From Tolypocladium sp. Sup5 PDA-1 (Eukaryota > Ascomycota > Sordariomycetes > Hypocreales > Ophiocordycipitaceae): 64,000 nucleotides of DNA. Positions within the stretch are counted from its first letter, which is position 1. The number at the start of each line of letters is the position of its first letter. Below the pieces are notes generated by a model. That model searched no databases. It saw nothing but the letters and a program-made list of their open reading frames with translations, and was not told where the DNA came from. The position numbers and the translations under genes were made by a program. The DNA lies in contig JPHH03000006.1 of the NCBI GenBank assembly GCA_000750105.3, forward strand, positions 868,001 through 932,000. Direction: 5' to 3'. Positions 46,495-58,900 of this stretch are shown piece after piece.

Positions 46495-46524
<30 letters not shown>
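46495..46524. repeat. (AC)15 microsatellite
   Basis: Fifteen perfect AC dinucleotides, flanked by degenerate AC-rich sequence from 46487 to about 46530. Lies in the gene-free region upstream of the Myb-like gene. Confidence 0.9.
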
Positions 46525-46528
<4 letters not shown>

Positions 46529-49500
46529 GCAGCTCTAAGCTCCTGCAAATCCTGCTCCCCCTGGTGGCTGCGGCCCAGCAACCAACCGACCAGGGCCTTG
46601 CAATTCGCTCACAATGGCACCCTTCGGTGTTTTCATCATAACCATCTCAAAGTTGCTGAAGCATTCCACTTGATCGTGCAAGATCGACGACAGGAAAATG
46701 TGGCACACAAAGGCACGATCCCAGGCGCGCCCCTTGCTTTGAAACCTGGCCATGGACGCAATATGCAATAGCAGTCAGGAGGCAAGGCCTTGACAGGAGC
46801 CTAGGAGGCCTCGAGCGAGAGGGGGGGCGTGTGTGTCCATCTCCGTCAAGTCTCCTAAATCACGGCAAATCGCATCTGGGGTCCGAAGGATGCCCCCTCC
46901 TTCTCCCGTGCTGGGATGCTCGCTGCACCGCCACCAGACGCTCCGTGCCATCCAGGAAGGCAGTTTGACAGGACGAGAGGGACCCTGCGCGGCATGGATC
47001 TGGCTCGTCACAGTGCTTTGCTTGCATGACCACGATGAAGCGTGACAGCCATGGAGTATGCAGAGTACTGGGACAAGCAGGTGAGCTAAGTGTTTCGTGG
47101 GGTTGTTCATCACCATGAGACTCCACGCGGCCGATGGTGAGAGGCTTCCATATCCCCGGGTTGGCTCGGTGGTCCTCATCCTGGCGACGCTATTGGCGAT
47201 GGGGGTACGACTCTTGCCCACCTGGGGCGAGACCGGTGTCAAAAGGACCACGAAAAGGCCGTGGACGGAATGGTTTAATGTGCAGAGGAGGAAGAGGGGG
47301 CATGTCACCCCATGGGGAGGGGAGACCAGGCAGATCCATTGTCCTTTGAGGCGGAACGGCCGCGGGTGACCCGGACGTCGAGTCTACAACCCCGTTGAAC
47401 AGCAGCCCAGCCTGGAGTTTGGTAAATTGTACTCGCGGCGACCGACTCTACCATCCTGACAAGCTCCACATCCATCTTCCTGTTTCATAAGGGGCTTGAA
47501 AGGGTGGCTGTCATTGGGGCTGACAGACAAGCTCTGGAGGGCGTTGCGGGACTGTTGGTCAGGCCTCTGCAAATGGCATCCAGGACAGGGGCTTGCCGGA
47601 GAGAAATCTCGACAGCCCGAGGCTCTCATCGTCGGCCTGCCACCCGATGCGGTTGTATGGTCCAGAATTGTCAGGCCTTCTGTTCTGCCGAGGGATGCTT
47701 GCGGATAGGGGGCGTGGGAAGGCAGGTGCCATCCGATCTCGACAGTGTTGGCCGTGATGACGGGGCCGGCGCATGGCGATGAACAGGCACGGAGCAAGGC
47801 GCGGTATGTCCACGGGGTAGCCAACCGCAATGCTAAGCATAGACCAGCTGGCTGACGGACAGACCAACGATCAGGCCAGGGCGCGAGCACGGCTTTGAAC
47901 CCAAGCGTTGGTTAGCATCAGCCGCTGGCAGTCCCACGGCTTAACGCCGTGGATCTCTTGCCGGCGGTGTCTGTATATCTCATCAGCGCCGACCTGTCGA
48001 CGACTCGGCTGTACCAACATGAACGCCAAGTTTCTGTACAGGTACATCGCAGCGCGGCCTCTCTTTTTCGCCGTAGTGTGAGGGGGCTTATGCGGATGCG
48101 CAGAGATGAGAAGCGAAACATGCGGTGCTGGCTCGGCGTCAGAGGACCCAAGTATTCGGTAGCGCCCGGTTTGCATGAAGAAACGAGCCAACGAAAGCAC
48201 AGAGGTGCCGCAAACGAGGAGAGGAAAGCAGTGTTGGTCGCTCGCGGCTACTTTCGCGATTCGCAGACGCGACGGGCTGTCTCGAAGGCGCGGTGATGAG
48301 TGCATGGGGGGGAGGGTGAGGGGCCGAAGATGCCTGCGACCTGGGCGCTTAGATGTGAACTGTCCACGCTTCTGGTGGTCTGCAGGTCACTCCGCATTGA
48401 GCGAGAGGCGAAGAAAAGCGAGGAACTGGCTCTCCAACGACATGATGGTACGACGTGACGGGGAAGATGATAGCCGCGACAGGGCGACCCTTTGCGCCCT
48501 GGGCGGCATGCGGTGGAGGTAGTTGGCCGTCGACATCGCGGCCGCGGCTGAGCACCCAACGGCGGTCGCATATGGAAAGGCCAGGAATTTCCAGAACGAC
48601 CATCGAGGCTGTGAGGTGGCACAGCGCAAGGCTGCCTTGAAAGGGGGAAGCGGGCTTGTGGCTGATGTCCAGGGCCACGGCAATTGACAGGCTGCAGGAA
48701 CCCATTTACGCCCCCTAGCCGCCTCCGTGAGCTGCAAGAACGAGATGGGCTCGTGACGGCGGGAGGCGAGACAAGCCACGCTGTCCGTAGGGCTCGGGAT
48801 GCTTCGATCCATCTGCCCATCTGATCGATAACGTCGAAACGGGAGGGGGGCCGAACGCGGGGGCGGCGGCCGCGGCGGGCGATGGCGGGCGGGCGGCACA
48901 CTCCATGATCCATTCATCATCATACGCCCAACAAGAGACACGCATCACGCCGTTGCAGCAGCCGAAGGTTGCAAGGCGAGGCAGAGCAATTTGTGTTGGT
49001 CGAGTTGTTGGTCTTGCGAGGAGGGAGCAGCAACGGCGGAGTTGGAGGGGATGTGAACTGGTTGCAGTATGTGTTGGCCGTGCAGCTCGCTTGCACATGC
49101 GTCGGTATCCAATGGCAGCACAGTTTCTGGCGGGTAGACGCGCGCGTAAGGATTCTCGTTGGGGGTTAGTGCGTCGCCCGGAGCATGCGCCTATTGGAGG
49201 GACAGGGGTCTCGGAGGCAGGTGTTGCAACCGTTTTGAGGGGGCGTGTGCGGCGCCAGGCCAATGACAACGCTGCTGGCCCCGGCTAGCGCGTCCCGACG
49301 GTTCGGTTCGCCCCGGTCGGCTCGACGTCGCACTTGCCCATGAGTGGCCACACGCGGGGCCGCATTCTCGTTCGTTCGCAAACTGACCGTCGAGGCGCAT
49401 GCCTCGTCGCCCTGCCCCTCCCTCCCTCCTCGCTCTGGCCTGCTTTGCGACTTTGCATCCTTGTAGCAGCCGGGTCCTCGACAAGCCGCTCCCCGGTGTT

Positions 49501-52500
49501 TGCTCGTTGTCGCCGTTGCCGTGGCGGCCGTATGTAGTATGCACTGTACGGATCGGATCGCCTGATGTGATGTGATGCTCTGACTCGACCGGCCAGACCA
49601 GGCCTGGTCTGCCTTCTTCTCTCGGCGTCTTACTGCCTCGTTTGAGTGGGGGAGTCGAGCCTCGGTGAAACTGTCGCAACATCGCCTCCCCCGCCATGGC
49701 CATGGCGCAGTCCGTCCGGCTGTCACTCATCGCCTGGCGGCGATCATGACCCTGGGGGGCCTAAGATTTGCTTGGGGCACAGACTCCAGGAACTATCCAA
49801 GTGATACCAGATTTCGACGGGCCTGGGACGGGCTCAATAACGGCAGCACCCCATGATTTCCCTTCTTGCATGGTCTGGTTCGCACCAGGGGCATGCCACA
49901 ATCGGGGGTGCGGAGGCGTCGTCAGTCAGTTATCGGCCATCGGCTCCAGGGACATCATATCAGGGCTGAACCGGGGGTTGAATGGATCAGGGACGCGTTG
50001 ACAGCCAACAGCACGGCGACAGAGGCGGCATTTGGCGCAAGAGCCGTGCGCTTGATGAGTACTGTGCGTACATAGACAGACAGGCGCAATACATTGTCAT
50101 TGCATTGTGCGCTGAATAGGTAGGTATCCGCACCGCGCAGAGAATGAGGATGGTGATAGGGCGAGGCGAAGGCCCGACAGGTTGGAGATTGGTTGCCAAT
50201 ATGGTCTTTGCATGCGGGCGCGGGCGCGGGCAAGCCTTCGGCGTTATGGGATCCATTGGACCGATGCCCGTGCTTGGAGAACTTTTTTTTGTTTTTTTAC
50301 TCGTTCCTTGAAAGCAGCCTCTCCTATTCTCATCAGTTCCTATAAGCAGGAATGAGCAACGGCAGCATTGTTGGTGTGTTCCACGACTCCAGCGGGCTCC
50401 AGCCTCTCCAGCCTGCCGTACTTTGTGGCATCGTCATGGCGCAGGGCTGGGCCATCTCCGCAGGCTCCAGGGACGAGATGCAGGCTCTCACCTCGCACGA
50501 GGGTGGAACTTTGTCGGTGGTGCCGCATCTGTCCTGCATGACCAGTCCACTGTGCCACCAGGCGTTGCGCCGGGTTAGGCTGTCAGTCGGTACTCTGCAT
50601 TTGCCTGTCTGAGAGCGCCGTCGTCGTCGCATTCGCCCGACATGCCTGTCTTTTCTCCCATCTCAGCCTTGTCGCACACGATGCTCCCGTCTCAGTCCGA
50701 CGGGGATGGGGACGGGGATGAGTGCTGGTGACGAGGCCAAGAAGCCACGACGTCACAAACGACCTTGGAGAGGCCGCATCCGAAGCACTCGGACACTCCC
50801 TTTATCGACCCTTGTGAAGTATACCTTGAAACGACGGAAGTTATCAAGGTTGGTTGCGATCCAGCTTGTCGGGTACCGGGCTGGTACCACCGCCCACCCA
50901 ACACGTGTGCGCGCTTCGCCAGCGGCGTGGTAGCATACGGGGCAATGCGCCCAGCAGCGCCGTACTCCTAGGTGCGTATACGAAGTAGGCAAAGGTGCGG
51001 CGAGGAATGGGTAATGGCCGGATGGGAATGGAGGGCCGGAGGGCCGTCTCGTCTCATCGCCGCCTCACATGGCATTGCATGAGAGAGGCACAGCCCAGGC
51101 AGGCTGGCAGGACCTTTGGCTGTGCACAACAGCGCGCCTCTTTGGACCCCAATGGCACGCAGCCGGCCGCCTCGCATGCGGTGCCTAGAGCCTGTACACA
51201 CTTGGTAGGGAGGCAAGTTAAAAGTGCGTGCGTGTGTCGACGACATCCTGAGTCCTGACACATGCTCATGCCCTGATGGCGGTCGGACATGAAGCGTGGA
51301 TGGAGGCTCATGCGAGGCGCGACTGCTAACGGGCCGCTGATACCTCGTCACCCGTATCAAGCGACTCCGGGGCTGACGCAGACGGGGGACCCAGCGAGGG
51401 AATGGGTGGGCGATGGGTGCAGTGCATGGATGAATGAATGGGGATGCGTACCTACGAGTACGGGGACTGATTGGGAGATGGCATCATTGAATGAATCGAC
51501 TCATGGAGTCATGAATGAACGGATTGGCCTGGGGGCCGCTACTGCGGACAATAGCTGTGCGACAATAACAGGCTAACAGCCATTTCCATACTGTGCAGAC
51601 TGGCGGCGAGGCACGGAGCACTGCGGGAACCGGCCGCGGCAGGTGCGACTTGGATTGGCAAATTAGTCGGAGGTTGCCCACTTCGGCCGAGGGTGCAGTG
51701 CGCTTTCCTTGGTCCCTGCCCGCGCCTGCTCCACCGCCAGCCAGTACAAGCCTGGGCTGTGACTGCGCCCGTGCCCGCTCGCCGCCGAGATCTCGCATCC
51801 ATTTTGGCTCGCTCACCAATCCTCTGCCTCACCCAATGATCCCATGCCTTTTTCCAAAACATCCCACGTACCTTCGCTTCTCGATGGAGCACGGAGTACG
51901 GCACCCTCTCGCGCGACTCTTTCTCGCAGGTTTCGCAGCCTGCCTGCCTGACTCTCCACCCAGCCCTCCGTCTCTCGCCGTATATCGCGCCTCGGGGCCT
52001 CGCCTGGGCCGAGTCAACTCGCGGGCTCCTCCTCCGCCGCCTGCGGCCAACCGATAATCGCGGCAGCCCTCCATCTCTCGTCAACGGCCGTGGCCCATCC
52101 CCGGCCTGTACCTTTTGTGGGTGCCCCTACTCTGCAATCTAAGTTCCGCTTTGTTTTGGCCTCTCGTCCCTGTGACGGATGCCTTCATGTCCCTCGTTGA
52201 TGAGCGTTGCCATTGCCTTTGCCTTTGCCATTGCACGCTCCCCCCGTCTCGTCAACCCGTGCCCTCTTCCCCGTACCTGACCCAGGCTCTCGTCTTGTGT
52301 TCCTCTACGCGCTTCGAGCAGCACAGTACGGATACGGCCTCTACTGGGCATGGCACATTCACAGAGGGAGAGACACAGGCAAACACGCCTCGTCCAGCCT
52401 TCCGCCGCTAGCTCGGCCCTAAACCCCGATGGGGCGATACCCTTTGTCCCCATTCATTCCATCACCTCTGCGGAGTAGACAGAGCATCAGCCATCACCAA

Positions 52501-54218
52501 TATCCACCGTCTCCGCCGCCGCGCCGCCCAGCTAGAGCACATGGCCGTTTCTTCGCTTCGCCAATGCCTATTGTCATCTTAAAAGGTCCGCTACCCAGTG
52601 GCAGTGGCCTCGGGCGCAGCGAGGCTAAGGCGATACTTACGAGGATTAGTGCTGAACCCCAATTGTCAAGCTCGGGATATCCGATCCAAACGGAACCAAT
52701 CCCAGCAGCCTTGCGCCAGAGGTACGAACGAGTACGAGTCCCCTTGGACCCTTGGGCACCCCCTCCTGCTCTCTGTCGCTCCCGAGTCCCGTCCCTGCGG
52801 TGTGCCTGAAAGGCCAAGCGTCTGTCCTGCCAGCGGCTCTGCGCTTGCTTCGCCCGTCTCTCGATCTGGGACAATGAGTTAATCAGCATGCCATCCCCAC
52901 CATCGTGTTAAGCCTCTCTTGTGCGTATGTGAACCTGCTTGCACTACGGACTAGGAGCAGCTGAATCTGCGGAGACGCCGTATGTGTGACGGGAGCAGAG
53001 GTCGCCAAGTGGACCGTCTGCTCAACTCTAATGTTCTAATTGTCTGGCTTAGGCTGTCTTCGTCGACCGGCCAGATCGCATCGCACCGAATCTCACCCGA
53101 TGACTGCCATACCTTGCGCGTACGTACCACGCCTGGCCACGTCTGGAACTTCGTGACGGATGGGCCTCAAGCTGCCCCCGACTCACCTCGCTCGCATCCA
53201 TTCTCTCCGCCACTGTCTCCCACACGCTCTCTGGCTCTCACTCTCTCGCGCTCCCTTTCGTCTACCGAAGCCACGAATACTCGCACCACAACCGCTCACG
53301 CGCAGACGAACTCGCACCTCACCTTCAACGTACACCCCCCTCCTCGTCGTCCTGACCCCTGGTCGCCCCCATACCCACCCCATCTGTGGTCTAACTGTCT
53401 TAGGACCCCCCCATTGCGCAGCAACAGGTCGGCGGCTATCCGCATGCACGACAGGACCGTACCGTGTACCTACTGTGCGAGAGAGCCGGCCATTGCCATC
53501 ACGTCTCCCGTTTGTCCTGCCCTGCCATGCCCTACCCTGCCATGGCCCTACCCCCCCGGGGCATTGGGGCTCAACCCACCCCCCATACCCCACCCCCCGG
53601 TCAAAGATCCCTGCACGGGTCCCCCAGCAAGACGTGACTAGACACAATGTCGAGGTACTTCGAGGTTTCCCGCGGACGGTACGGTCTTGTCCACCGGCTT
53701 CCCTGCACCTACAAGAGCCTGGGTTGATCAGCACCGCTCTCAACTCGAGCCGCACATCTATACAAGTACAAAGAGGTCGGACCATCTGCATCCCTCGCAA
53801 GGCTCTCTTCCTCAATCCTCTTGCTTTCTTCATCTCCCCACCAGGCCCAACTTTGACCTTTGCTGGCTTAGACACGGCCGCGACCACGGAAGGCTGATTC
53901 TTCGTTGGCGGCTCTTCTCGCCTGTGTTACCGTCCACCCAGTGTCTGCCTCGCATTCTTACCCTGCCCTGTTCCCGCAGCCTTTTTTGTTCCGGCTCCAA
54001 CTACATATAGACACCAGTCGGAATACCTACAGGACTCGTGCCGCAGAACACTTATTGCTCTGCTGCCCCTGGCGTCACTTCCTGGTCTCGTCATATCGAA
54101 CCTCCCGGCACTCCCTCGCCTCGCGCCTTGACAGCCGCTGCAAGTGTATGCCGCCTCGACCAACACGATTTTCAAGACCCGGATGCCCACACAACCACTT
54201 CGTGGGGCCCACCTAATC
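49501..54218. promoter_or_regulatory. gene desert, second half, probable long promoter and leader of the Myb-like gene
   Basis: No recognised gene. Landmarks: T-rich tract (50284-50299), an ACGGAGTAC word (51891-51899), TTGCC(A/T)-type hexamer tandem (about 52204-52236) and a CCTGCCATGC-like tandem (about 53515-53555). From about 52900 to 54200 the plus strand is strongly pyrimidine-rich, which together with the start at 54219 suggests a leader of several hundred bases. Long frames at 53160-53897 (plus) and 53887-53183 (minus) mirror each other and look like composition artefacts. Confidence 0.5.
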
Positions 54219-55916
54219 ATGGTCGAACAACAACAATATATCTCCCCTGCTCTGCCGCATTCGGATGCTGTTTCGGAAGCTCCCAACTTGACAGACGGTG
54301 CCCGGTCGTCTTCGACTTCTTCCTATTACTCCTCAGTATGCCCCTCCCTTTCTCTCGTGTTGCTCCTTTTAAAAAGCAACATGCTCTCTCCTCCTGACTG
54401 TCCCCCCCAACTTACAATGTTTCCCCGGCAGGTCTCCTCCTTCAACCTCCCAACCCAGTGCGACACCAACCTCTTGACTCCCATCTCTGTTGCCGGCTCC
54501 CCCCCTCTGCACCAGATCCGCAAGTTGATGGGACACTACCCTCCTCCACCAGGCAGCCCCCAGACCCAGGAGCCGACGCCTCCGGGAAGCTCCAAGATGT
54601 ATCACCAGTGGAACAATCAGTTCGACATGGATGGCCAACCAAGCACGACCTCTTCCCCCATGGGCACTCCAGCCCACGTTGCCCCGAGCTTCTACATGGC
54701 CGACGAGCGCAGAACGCCAGGTCCCCCCGAGCCATACATGGGCATGTTTGGGGTTTCAGACCCGGCGGACCCGGGCCAGATCACCAACTCGGGGCCGCCC
54801 TACTACATAGACGTGTCCCAGATGCAGGGCCAAAATGGGATGATGGTTCGAGATGGTTCATCCATGTCTGTGGACCCCCACCGCCGCGATCTTGGACGTA
54901 CCGTCCCTTCCTCTGGCCCTCTCTTGAACAACCCCCCGTCGCACCTTCGACATCCTCGCCGGCCCAGCACGGATAATCCGGCCCTGCGCAGCCGAGTCGC
55001 CGAGCCTCCCCGCTCGCCCAGTGGCTCCCCTCGCCGACGCGCTGTTGCTGGCAATAGCCGGGTTAAGAAAAGGTTGTCGAAGCGCCAGTCGGCGTCTCTT
55101 CGAAACCACCAGCAGACAGATCCTTCGGAAGAGCACAAGAACTGCCATGGACAGGAAGTCGCCCCCCTTTTGAAGAATACCTGCCCCGAGGAAGAGAAGT
55201 GCATCTTCGACTCTAGGTGGGAACACCGTCACCAGAGGGGCCAGGACATGTGGGACAGCATTCAGGGTGACTTCTTGAAGCGCTTCAACAAGAGCCACGG
55301 CAAGGAGATGCTCCAGATGAAGTTCAAGCGTGCCCGTTCCAAGTACATCGAGTGGCTCCCCAAAGATGTGAGTTTACCTTTGCCAAGCGTCTCGTGTACA
55401 TCTGTAACTAATAGAAATTTCGTCGCGCAGGAAGACATACTTCGCCAAGCCTGGATGCGGATGGAGCGCGAGAGATATCAGACGCTACTCGAGACTTTCA
55501 TCGAGATGGGAGGGTCGCGAAATATGCGCCTCAACGCCAGCGACATCGAAGTCAAGGTGGTCAACGACCTGAAGTTGGAGGAGCACTTGTACATGGAAAG
55601 CTATCGGGACCTGGAAATCCGGAGGCGACGCAAGGTTCCCGCCAAGAAGCGTTCCAGCGGACAGCATGATAGCATGCAGGCCGGCGACGACATGATGGCC
55701 GTCGACCCGCGAACGACACACAACGAGGACGACGTGGTCAACCAGGTACACGGCCGGCGGGACATGCGATGGGAGACGGACTCGTCGGCGCACAGCGAGA
55801 TGATGGATGCGCCGGTGTGGGACAGCCGCGCGCCGATGGTGAAGATGGAGACGAACCCTTCACTCAGGCTGGTGAATGGGGTCCACGGCCGGGGAGTATA
55901 CGGGCCACCCAAGTAA
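54219..55916 (+). CDS. Myb/trihelix-like nuclear protein, putative developmental regulator
   Basis: Three exons, 54219-54335, 54432-55367 and 55431-55916, encode 512 residues. The start MVEQQQYISPALPHSD was chosen over two in-frame positions upstream (ATG at 54183). The N-terminal 270 residues are Pro/Ser/Gly-rich. A basic region follows (SPRRRAVAGNSRVKKRLSKRQ), a likely nuclear localisation signal. The conserved-looking core at about 300-430 reads KCIFDSRWEHRHQRGQDMW, LKRFNKSHGKEMLQMKFKRARSKYIEWLPKDEDILRQAW and GGSRNMRLNASDIEVK; its spaced Trp residues and basic helices resemble a Myb/SANT or trihelix DNA-binding fold. The tail is acidic. I do not recognise a named orthologue. Both introns (54336-54431, 96 bp; 55368-55430, 63 bp) are multiples of three with no in-frame stop. 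The gene is isolated, with about 10 kb empty upstream and at least 8 kb downstream. Confidence 0.75.
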   Translation: MVEQQQYISPALPHSDAVSEAPNLTDGARSSSTSSYYSSVCPSLSLVLLLLKSNMLSPPDCPPQLTMFPRQVSSFNLPTQCDTNLLTPISVAGSPPLHQIRKLMGHYPPPPGSPQTQEPTPPGSSKMYHQWNNQFDMDGQPSTTSSPMGTPAHVAPSFYMADERRTPGPPEPYMGMFGVSDPADPGQITNSGPPYYIDVSQMQGQNGMMVRDGSSMSVDPHRRDLGRTVPSSGPLLNNPPSHLRHPRRPSTDNPALRSRVAEPPRSPSGSPRRRAVAGNSRVKKRLSKRQSASLRNHQQTDPSEEHKNCHGQEVAPLLKNTCPEEEKCIFDSRWEHRHQRGQDMWDSIQGDFLKRFNKSHGKEMLQMKFKRARSKYIEWLPKDVSLPLPSVSCTSVTNRNFVAQEDILRQAWMRMERERYQTLLETFIEMGGSRNMRLNASDIEVKVVNDLKLEEHLYMESYRDLEIRRRRKVPAKKRSSGQHDSMQAGDDMMAVDPRTTHNEDDVVNQVHGRRDMRWETDSSAHSEMMDAPVWDSRAPMVKMETNPSLRLVNGVHGRGVYGPPK

Positions 55917-58900
55917 TCGGAGGGCCCACCGGAAGACGGTTGGCGTCGAATGAAGGCATGACGCGCCATGTTGATACTTGATCATGAGGACGACATTGCT
56001 GGGAGCAACAAGGCAGCTCGGATGGAATATGGATGGACTGTTTGACTTTTTCTTCGAAGAAGGGCACCTTTGTGGTTTTTGTTTTTGGCCAAGTGGGAGG
56101 ACGCTATGTTTATTAGATTGCTTCCATCTTCGCGACGAAGAGCCGCCACTCCTTGCGCTTTTGTTACCCCTTTCTCTCTTGGCTACATTTGTTTCTTACC
56201 TCTTGATACCGGAATGAAGTTTTTGATTTTGCCTTGCACTACGATTCTTTGCCGCCGTGACTCGCCATTGGGGGAGTTTGCTGGCCCGGGATGTGGCAGC
56301 GTGATGATCCGATTGCCGAATCGGGACTTTGCAACCAACAACCCCAGCTTCGATCCAGTGTTCTATGCTCCGCCACCGCTCGCAGCCCAATGGCTACATG
56401 ATTACCAATTCTCTCTTTCCTCTTCTTGCAGGTACCGGGGACAGATCCCAGCGGGCATATTATTAATAAAGTTGTTATTAATAAGGCTGTCTGGCGCGGG
56501 GCGGACCCGACTCTTGCGAGAGTCGAATACTGAGGGCAACCTTATCGCCGACCAGGGAAGGTTTGTCGCATGGCAGTGTGCGGGTAAGACGCCCCCCATG
56601 CAGAGCAATCGTCGGCCTAGAAGTCATGCGGAAAGCAGATTTCCCTGCGCAAGTCCATGTCTGGGACCTGCCCGTCATTGAGAAGCGGACGGCGTTTGGA
56701 GCTGTTGTCGGCGGCCCGGCGGCCAACTCTGAGACCGGCCGCGTCGGCGTTAAGGCGCGCGGCTCAGAGGGCTCGCTGGGTGCACGCGGCTCGCAACGGG
56801 AGGTCAACGTGCCTCACCACCAGCCTCTTGAGGGAAAGCATGTATTAATACATACCTTGATTGGGTGTCAAGACCATAGCCGGGGCTAGCATTCGCAACC
56901 GTTGTTTGTCGTTGGATCGAGACCTGGCGTTTCCTTGGCCCCCCGATTCGGGATGGGTCAAGGGCCGTACTCAGCCCACGTTACAGACATGCAACGCAGG
57001 CCCAAAGTGTCCGCTCGCAAAGGGCCGGCGATAGCAGCGCTTAACGTAGGACACGAAGATGAAGCTGACGATTTGAAGATTCGAAGATATTTTGGCGACG
57101 CACTGCCACAGCAGCGCTGCAAAAGGCCATTTTGGATCAAGGTGGCGCTGCCAGGTCCTGGCCCCCCCATCGCGCGCGCGTGTCAGCCGCAGCCGTCGTC
57201 GCTGACAACGACTGCTCCCTTGTGCCACTGTCACCGTTGACAGGATGATGATGGGCGCAGCAGAGTCCATCGCGACCGCAACGCATGCCGTCATCTGGTC
57301 GCATGGGCGGATGGCTTGCGGAGAAAGGCACGGTAGGCAACCGATTGACAGACAGGGCTGGCTGTCTTGATGCCAGGGGAATTCCGATGCAGCTCATGCC
57401 CCGGTCGTCGAGATAGCGACCGGCGTTTGTGGCCTGCTCGGCTATCGCTGCCCAGGCTGCTGTCTCCGCCGCCGCTCTTATGTCCGCCGACAGGGTGGCC
57501 GACGTGGTCGACTGCGACCGCGTGCAACAGGAACAGGGTCCTCAGGGTCCTGCGAGAGGCGAGAACGCCTACGGGGCAGCCTTCCAACGCTGTGTAACGG
57601 GCACTGACCCAAGGACATGTCTCTGGAGATTGAACTTGGATATCGCCGACGAGGGCACGCCATGGCATGCACGTTCCACTCGGAGATATTGCCCGTTTTT
57701 ACCCTTCACGCTCTGGGGCTGCGTCATAGGCAGCACCAGGAGAAGGAAAAACAGGGACCGCAAATGGGCTCTGGCCAACCTTGCCAGCTCAATGCGACAA
57801 CATCGCCCTGAACTCAACCCCCTTCTACGCCCCAAACACGCAGAAACCCTCTCAAACAATATTGCTTATAACTGCTCAGAGAGGCCTAAGAAGTGGTTTT
57901 TAAAAAATAATAATAATAATAAATAAATCTAGCAGCAGTGTTGCGCTCTTTGGTGAGAGCTGGACGTTTGCGGTCCCTGTTCTTCTTCCACCACTTGGGA
58001 GAACTTCAACAAAAGCGGCTCTTAATGGACGACCAGCACAGAGTGGCAGGCAGGGGTGTGTTATCGAGAAGCGAGTTGGCAAAGGCGAGAGCGCCTTCAC
58101 TCACGGCTCGCACTGTGGCGCCATGGCTCCTCCGCGGCGCGGGGGGCCTCCCCGGCCAGAGACCTTTTAGGCTTCTTGGTTTACCTCGACGTTGTATTCC
58201 TTGTTGATGGAGTCGGACGGAGCGCGGCTCTCCAATTGGTGTGGCGCGGCGCGCGACCGTTCGTCTGCCTTCTGTTCGGACGAAGCGCAAAGCACTGCAT
58301 ATGCTGTTTTGCCAGGGTGCAAACCCAAGTCCGCGGAGCGTGTTCGTGCGTTTTGCCGTGCCGTTTTGGCGAACAGCTATTTCGTACACGGCCAGAATTG
58401 ACCCGTCGTGAACGCATTGCCGGCCGCGGGTTGAAACTTGCCAGCGATGAGCTATATTTGTTGGCAAGATGTCTCTGAGGTGATCGATGATCGCCCAGCG
58501 GGGACTCAGGGTTGATCAACAGGTCAATCTGCCGAACCGGGCACGGAGCAGCAAGCGGCCTCTCAAGAAGGCTTGTCTCGCACACGTTTGTCTGATCTGA
58601 TTTGCGGCTTGCAACGCACCCGGCATGTCGCCACGTGACAGATCAAGTGATGTGCTCTCTGCTGTGTGTTGGCTGGCCACAATTTGGTGATTTCGCGGCT
58701 GTCCTTGTGCTGGGACCCGCCGGTTGGAGGGGCCGGAGGCCGAGATTTGGCGATGGGCCGGCCGTCAGTCTCGCTGTTCATCTCATCCCTGGCCTCGCTG
58801 GCTCGCTCGCGCGTACTCGTAGCTGTCGCGGCGTCCGCCGAGGGAAGGCGTGTACTCGTAGTATGAGATGCTAGTACGAATTGGCCTACGGAGTACAAGG

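Larger units (their letters stand above)
44256..49500. other. gene desert, first half; no gene recognised
   Basis: Frames up to about 220 codons exist on both strands and overlap one another, as expected from moderately GC-rich non-coding DNA; none has a recognisable domain. Simple-sequence landmarks are a run of 14 G (45429-45442) and an (AC)15 tract (46495-46524). A short frame near 45153-45418 has a Leu-rich hydrophobic run that mimics a signal peptide, but the rest is unlike a secreted protein. Together with the next segment this makes about 10 kb upstream of the Myb-like gene with no coding evidence. Confidence 0.55.

Noticed and set aside
46460..46560. tRNA-like B-box (complement of GGGCTCGAACC at 46466-46476) with a T-run beyond it on the minus strand
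   Set aside because: The T-arm can pair weakly, but no A-box or matching acceptor strand is found at tRNA distance; the expected anticodon region is an (AC)n tract.
52982..53897. Long open frames of about 220-245 codons on both strands
   Set aside because: They mirror each other over a pyrimidine-rich leader, with low-complexity Pro/Thr/Ser or Gly/Arg content and no domain.
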